In this document: positions 58,912-64,000 of the stretch, piece by piece
How the letters are laid out: each line of letters begins with the position of its first letter
How positions within the stretch are numbered: position 1 is the stretch's first letter
NCBI RefSeq assembly: GCF_029227915.1
Contig: NC_079883.1
Span: forward strand, 18,168,001-18,232,000
Direction: 5' to 3'
From: Hydractinia symbiolongicarpus
Lineage: Eukaryota; Cnidaria; Hydrozoa; Anthoathecata; Hydractiniidae
Length of the DNA: 64,000 bases
Position numbers and translations under genes: made by a program
Notes under the pieces: model-generated
What the model was told of the DNA's origin: nothing
The model's database searches: none
The model's input: only the letters and a program-made list of their open reading frames with translations

Positions 58912-61098
58912 GTCGTAGTCCATTGAGAGTGGAAGGATAAGACCAATGGTAACTTGCGCAGGCACGTGCAACCACGTGATATACGTGTAAGGCCTTTATT
59001 AGGGTACAAGAGGCTAAATTGCAGCCCTTAGGGGCCTGTACCTGTAATTGACGGCGTTATAACGCCATGACACAATGGTAAACAACTTGGAACGTCGTGG
59101 TCCATTGAGAGTGGAAGGATTAGACGAATAGTAACCTGCGCAGGCACGTGGAACAACGCGAATTGGGTGTACGGCCTTTATTAGGCTGCAAAAGGTCATA
59201 TTACAGCCTTTAGAGACCTGTACACGTGGTTGACGGTGTTATAAAGCTGTGTCGCAATTGCAAACAACTTGGGACGTCTTAGTGCATTGAGAGTGAAAAG
59301 ATTAGTCCGATCGTAACTTGCGCAGGCACGTGGAACAACGTGATTTATGTGTACGGCCTCTATTAGGCAGCAAAAGGCCATACTATAGCCTTAAGAGGCA
59401 TGTACACGTGGCTGACTGTGTTATAAAGCTATGGCGCAATGGAAAACAACTTGGGACTTCGTAGTCCTTTGAGAGTGGAAGGATAAGACCAATGATAACC
59501 TGCGCAGGCACGTGCAACCACGTGATATACGTGTAAGGCCTTTATTAGGCTGCAAGAGGCCATATTACAGCCCTTAGGGGCCTGTGCGCGTGGCTGACGC
59601 TGTTATAAAGCCATGGCGCAATTACAAACAACTTGGGACGTCGTAGTCCATTGAGATTACATGGACTAGTCCGATCGTAACTTGGGCAGGCACGTGGAAC
59701 TACGTGATTTATGTGTGCGGCCTCTATTATGCAGCAAAAGGCCATACTATAGCCTTTAGAGGCCTGTACACGTGGCTAACTGTGTTATAAAGCCATGGCG
59801 CAATGGAAAACCACTTGGGACGTCGTAGTGCTTAGAGAGTGGAAGGATTACACCAATGCTAACCTGTGCAGGCACGTGCAACCACTTGATATACGTGTAA
59901 GGTCTTTATTAGGCCGCAAGAGGCCATATTACAGTCGTTAGACGCATGTACTCGTAGTTAACGGTGTTATAACGCCATGGCGCAACGGAAAACGACTTGG
60001 GACGTCGTAGTCCTTTGAGAGGGGAAGGATTAGACCAATGGTAACCTGCGCAGGAACGTGCAACCACGTGATATACGTGTAAGGCCTTTATTAGGGTACA
60101 AGAGGCTATATTACAGCCGTTTGGGGCCTGTGCGCGTGGCTGACGCTGTTATAAAGCTATGGCGCAATGGAAAACAACTTGGGACGTCGTAGTCCATTGA
60201 GAGTGGAAGGATAAGACCAATGGTAACCTGCGCAGGCACGTGGAACAACGTGATTCATGTATGCGGACTTTATTATGCCGCAAAAGGCCATATTACAGCC
60301 TTTAGGGGCCTGTACACGTGTTTGACGGTGTTGTAAGGCCGTGGCGCTATGGAAAACAACTTGGGACTTCGTAGTCCTTTGAGAGTGGAAGGATAAGACC
60401 AATGATAACCTGCGCAGGCATGTGCAACCACGTGATATACGTGTAAGGCCCTTATTAGTGTACAAGAGGCTATATTACAGCCCTTAGGGGCTTGTACGTG
60501 TGAATGACGCTGTTATAAAGCCATGACACAATGGTAAACAATTTGGAACGTCGTAGTCCATTGAGAGTGGAAGGATTAGACGAATAGTAACCTGCGCAGG
60601 CACGTGTACCAACGCGAATTGGGTGTACGGCCTTTATTAGGCTGCAAAAGGTCATATTACAGTCGTTAGACGCATGTACCGGTAGTTAACGGTGTTATTA
60701 CGCCATGGCGCAATGGAAAACAACTTGGGACGTCGTAGTCCATTGAGAGTGGAAGGATAAGACCAATGGTAACTTGCGCAGGCACGTGCAACCACGTGAT
60801 ATACGTGTAAGGCCTTTATTAGGGTACAAGAGGCTATATTGCAGCCCTTAGGGGCCTGTACCTGTAATTGACGGCGTTATAACGCCATGACACAATGGTA
60901 AACAACTTGGAACGTCGTAGTCCATTGAGAGTGGAAGGATTAGACGAATAGTAACCTGCGCAGGTACGTGGAACAACGCGAATTGGGTGTACGGCCTTTA
61001 TTAGGCTGCAAAAGGTCATATTACAGCCTTTAGAGACCTGTACACGTGGTTGACGGTGTTATAAAGCTGTGGCGCAATTGCAAACAACTTGGGACGTC
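58912..61098. repeat. 12-monomer block repeated from 50172-52358 (second copy)
   Basis: Same order and rare variants as the first copy. At 61099 it switches to the GACGTCTTAG form found at 53269, so its right end comes from the second copy of the 910-bp duplication. GCTGTGTCGCAATTG near 59250 is private. Confidence 0.87.
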
Positions 61099-61747
61099 TT
61101 AGTCCATTGAGAGTGGAAAGATTAGTCCGATCGTAACTTGCGCAGGCACGTGGAACAACGTGATTTATGTGTACGGCCTCTATTAGGCAGCAAAAGGCCA
61201 TACTATAGCCTTTAGAGGCATGTACACGTGGCTGACTGTGTTATAAAGCCATGGCGCAATGGAAAACAACTTGGGACTTCGTAGTCCTTTGAGAGTGGAA
61301 GGATAAGACCAATGATGACCTGCGCAGGCACGTGCAACCACGTGATATACGTGTAAGGCCTTTATTAGGCTGCAAGAGGCCATATTACAGTCGTTAGACG
61401 CATGTACTTGTAGTTAACGGTGTTATAACGCCATGGCGCAATGGAAAACGACTTGTGACGTCGTAGTCCATTGAGAGTGGAAGGATTAGACCAAAGGTAA
61501 CCTGAGCAGGCACGTGCAACCACGTGATATACGTGTAAGGCCTTTATTAGGCTGCAAGAGGCCATATTACAGTCGTTAGACGCATGTACTTGTAGTTAAC
61601 GGTGTTATAACGCCATGGCGCAATGGAAAACGACTTGTGACGTCGTAGTCCATTGAGAGTGGAAGGATTAGACCAATGGTAACCTGTGCAGGCACGTGGA
61701 ACAACGTGATTTATGTATACGCACTTTATTAGGCCGCAAAAGGCCAT
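61099..61747. repeat. D-H and A monomers, shortened copy of 46.5-47.7 kb
   Basis: Begins at displacement 14563 bp from 46536. After the H monomer it passes to one A unit with GACCAAAGGTAACCTGAGC and then the TACGCACTTTATT A unit. It therefore skips part of the A-monomer run present at 46.8-47.5 kb. Confidence 0.8.
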
Positions 61748-62063
61748 ATTACAGCCCTTAGGGACTTGTACGTGTGGCTGACGCTGTTATAAAGCCATGG
61801 CGCAATGAAAAACTACTTGGGACGTCGTAGTTCATTGAGAGTGGAAGGAGAAGACTAATGGTAACCTGCGCAGGCACGTGCAACCACGTGATATATGTGT
61901 AAGGCCTTTATTAGGCTGCAAAAGGCCATATTACAGTCGTTAGACGCATGTACCCGTAGTTAACGGTGTTATAACGCAATGGCGCAATGGAAAAAAACTT
62001 GGAACGTCGTAGTCCATTGAGAGTGGAAGGATTAGACGAATAGTAACCTGCGCAGGCACGTGG
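61748..62063. repeat. C and A/E monomers copied from about 45.2 kb
   Basis: Begins CAGCCCTTAGGGACTTG and follows 45183 onward at a displacement of 16565 bp (91 x 182 + 3), including AACGCAATGGCGC and GGAAAAAAACTTGGAACG. Confidence 0.8.
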
Positions 62064-62427
62064 AACCACGTGATATACGTGTAAGGCCTTTATTAGGGTA
62101 CAAAAGGCCATATTACAGCCTTTAGGGGCCTGTACACGTGTTTGACTGTGTTGTAAAGCCGTGGCGCTATGAAAAACAACTTGGGACTTCGTAGTCCTTT
62201 GAGAATGGAAGGATAAGACCAATGATAACCTGCGCAGGCATGTGCAACCACATGATATACGTGTAAGGCCCTTATTAGTGTACAAGAGGCTATATTACAG
62301 CCCTTAGGGACTTGTACGTGGGGCTGACGCTGTTATAAAGCCATGGCGCAATGAAAAACTACTTGGGACGTCGTAGTTCATTGAGAGTGGAAGGAGAAGA
62401 CTAATGGTAACCTGCGCAGGCACGTGC
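62064..62427. repeat. Dimer (364 bp) tandem duplication, copy 1
   Basis: A B-like plus C-like pair carrying the linked rare variants TTTGACTGTGTTG, GAGAATGGAAGG and CCACATGAT. Two full monomers duplicated in register. The source variants are also seen at 45.5-45.7 kb. Confidence 0.88.
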
Positions 62428-62716
62428 AACCACGTGATATACGTGTAAGGCCTTTATTAGGGTACAAAAGGCCATATTACAGCCTTTAGGGGCCTGTACA
62501 CGTGTTTGACTGTGTTGTAAAGCCGTGGCGCTATGAAAAACAACTTGGGACTTCGTAGTCCTTTGAGAATGGAAGGATAAGACCAATGATAACCTGCGCA
62601 GGCATGTGCAACCACATGATATACGTGTAAGGCCCTTATTAGTGTACAAGAGGCTATATTACAGCCCTTAGGGACTTGTACGTGTGGCTGACGCTGTTAT
62701 AAAGCCATGGCGCAAT
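62428..62716. repeat. Dimer (364 bp) tandem duplication, copy 2 (partial)
   Basis: Repeats the first copy with all three rare variants. It has GTACGTGTGGC where copy 1 has GTACGTGGGGC. It ends near 62716, where GCGCAATTGC of a D2 unit replaces GCGCAATGAA. Confidence 0.88.
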
Positions 62717-64000
62717 TGCAAACAACTTGGGACGTCGTAGTCCATTGAGATTACATGGACTAGTCCGATCGTAACTTGGGCAGGCACGTGGAACTACGTG
62801 ATTTATGTGTGCGGCCTCTATTATGCAGCAAAAGGCCATACTATAGCCTTTAGAGGCCTGTGCACGTGGCTAACTGTGTTATAAAGCCATGGCGCAATGG
62901 AAAACCACTTGGGACGTCGTAGTGCTTGGAGAGTGGAAGGATTACACCAATGCTAACCTGTGCAGGCACGTGCTACCACTTGATATACGTGTAAGGTCTT
63001 TATTAGGCCGCAAGAGGCCATATTACAGTCGTTAGACGCATGTACTCGTAGTTAACGGTGTTATAACGCCATGGCGCAACGGAAAACGACTTGGGACGTC
63101 GTAGTCCTTTGAGAGGGGAAGGATTAGACCAATGGTAACCTGCGCAGGAACGTGCAACCACGTGATATACGTGTAAGGCCTTTATTAGGGTACAAGAGGC
63201 TATATTACAGCCGTTTGGGGCCTGTGCGCGTGGCTGACGCTGTTATAAAGCTATGGCGCAATGGAAAACAACTTGGGACGTCGTAGTCCATTGAGAGTGG
63301 AAGGATAAGACCAATGGTAACCTGCGCAGGTACGTGGAACAACGTGATTCATGTATGCGGACTTTATTAGGCTGCAAAAGGTCATATTACAGTCGTTAGA
63401 CGCATGTACCCGTAGTTAACGGTGTTATTACGCCATGGCGCAATGGAAAACAACTTGGGACGTCGTAGTCCATTGAGAGTGGAAGGATAAGACCAATGGT
63501 AACTTGCGCAGGCACGTGCAACCACGTGATATACGTGTAAGGCCTTTATTAGGGTACAAGAGGCTATATTGCAGCCCTTAGGGGCCTGTACCTGTAATTG
63601 ACGGCGTTATAACGCCATGACACAATGGTAAACAACTTGGAACGTCGTAGTCCATTGAGAGTGGAAGGATTAGACGAATAGTAACCTGCGCAGGTACGTG
63701 GAACAACGCGAATTGGGTTTACGGCCTTTATTAGGCTGCAAAAGGTCATATTACAGCCTTTAGAGACCTGTACACGTGGTTGACGGTGTTATAAAGCTGT
63801 GGCGCAATTGCAAACAACTTGGGACGTCTTAGTCCATTGAGAGTGGAAAGATTAGTCCGATCGTAACTTGCGCAGGCACGTGGAACAACGTGATTTATGT
63901 GTACGGCCTCTATTAGGCAGCAAAAGGCCATACTATAGCCTTTAGAGGCATGTACACGTGGCTGACGCTGTTATAAAGCTATGGCGCAATGGAAAACAAC
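62654..64000. repeat. Block repeated from 48091-49437 (second copy)
   Basis: It runs to the window edge. A private change is GGGTTTACGG near 63717. The two copies have the same displacement as 60834-61383 versus 46271-46820, although the 8 monomers between them differ. Confidence 0.88.

Larger units (their letters stand above)
1..64000. repeat. 182-bp satellite array with higher-order repeats, filling the window
   Basis: Every part of the window can be read as successive copies of one unit of about 182 bp. The unit contains, in order, a TTAGGGG-like start, a TACGTG or ACACGTG block, GTTATAA, a GCCATGGC palindrome, TGGAAAAC, GACGTCGTAGTCC, TTGAGAGTGGAAGG, CCTGCGCAGG, CACGTG blocks, AAGGCCTTTATTAGG and CATATTACAG. 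All copies lie in the same direction and I saw no inverted unit. Estimated copy number is about 353 (length plus located indels, divided by 182). No unique DNA, transposon, telomere repeat or gene interrupts it. Monomer length fits one nucleosome plus linker. A centromeric or pericentromeric satellite is the likely identity (inference); subtelomeric or B-chromosome heterochromatin is possible. The family is not one I recognise. Confidence 0.97.

Noticed and set aside
1-64000. CRISPR array
   Set aside because: The whole unit repeats with small variants. There is no alternation of short identical repeats with unique spacers, and the period of 182 bp is far too long.
1-64000. tRNA, rRNA or pol III-derived origin of the monomer
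   Set aside because: No A-box/B-box pair, acceptor-like stem or rRNA-like stretch could be recognised in the unit on either strand.
1-64000. Transposon or LTR inside or as the source of the array
   Set aside because: No terminal repeats, polyA/polyT tail, target-site duplication or coding remnant is visible, and no long interval lacks satellite sequence.
1-64000. Telomere-type repeats or inverted satellite units
   Set aside because: No run of TTAGGG- or TTTAGGG-like repeats exists. TTAGGGG occurs only once per unit as part of the monomer, and I found no reverse-complement unit such as CTGTAATATGG on the plus strand.

Overview
The whole 64 kb window is satellite DNA. I found no gene, RNA gene, transposon or unique sequence in it. 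It is an unbroken head-to-tail array of a monomer of about 182 bp, all in one orientation, with about 353 copies estimated from the length and the indels I could locate. Base composition is balanced: a representative monomer has about 50% GC. A megasatellite of nucleosome-sized units with nested higher-order repeats (HORs) is typical of eukaryotic centromeric or pericentromeric heterochromatin. I do not recognise the family and cannot name the organism. The many minus-strand open frames of 60-150 codons are a by-product of the repeat, because 182 is not a multiple of 3 and each frame rotates from unit to unit.

Monomer types. The units fall into recurring variants, named here A, B, C, D, E, F, G, H and T. 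They differ by diagnostic substitutions and a few small indels: an 8-bp deletion (16 copies), a 54-bp deletion (4 copies), a 5-bp insertion (3 copies), a 10-bp duplication, and 1-2 bp losses. The C consensus carries five ACGT cores, three of them 9-10 bp apart, inside a cluster of short perfect palindromes.

Layout, left domain (1 to about 31.3 kb). Positions 1-1330 are repeated at 18354-19683. A 280-bp out-of-register unit occurs three times at 1124-1963. Three large HOR units follow head to tail: 2267-7471 (5205 bp, 29 monomers), 7472-11220 (3749 bp, 21 monomers) and 11221-16425 (5205 bp). A 13-monomer pair lies at 15.5-19.0 kb, an 8-monomer (1448 bp) tandem duplication at 19.7-22.6 kb, a fourth partial copy of the large unit at 23068-26198, and a 2347-bp pair at 27.0-30.6 kb. 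All 16 of the 8-bp-deletion monomers are in this domain.

Layout, right domain (about 31.7 to 64 kb). E monomers (TGACACAATGG type) occur only here. Tandem duplications have periods of 12 (2184 bp), 10 (1824 bp), 8 (1456 bp), 17 (3094 bp), 5 (910 bp) and 2 (364 bp) monomers. Long-range copies are displaced by 37, 48, 80, 88 and 90 monomers.

Nearly every large-scale displacement I measured equals a whole number of 182-bp units plus the sum of indels I can point to between the two copies. This suggests repeated in-register unequal exchange or conversion, with the 280-bp triplet as the clear exception. Boundaries of duplicated blocks were read by eye and are good to about 10-30 bp. Identity percentages were not computed.
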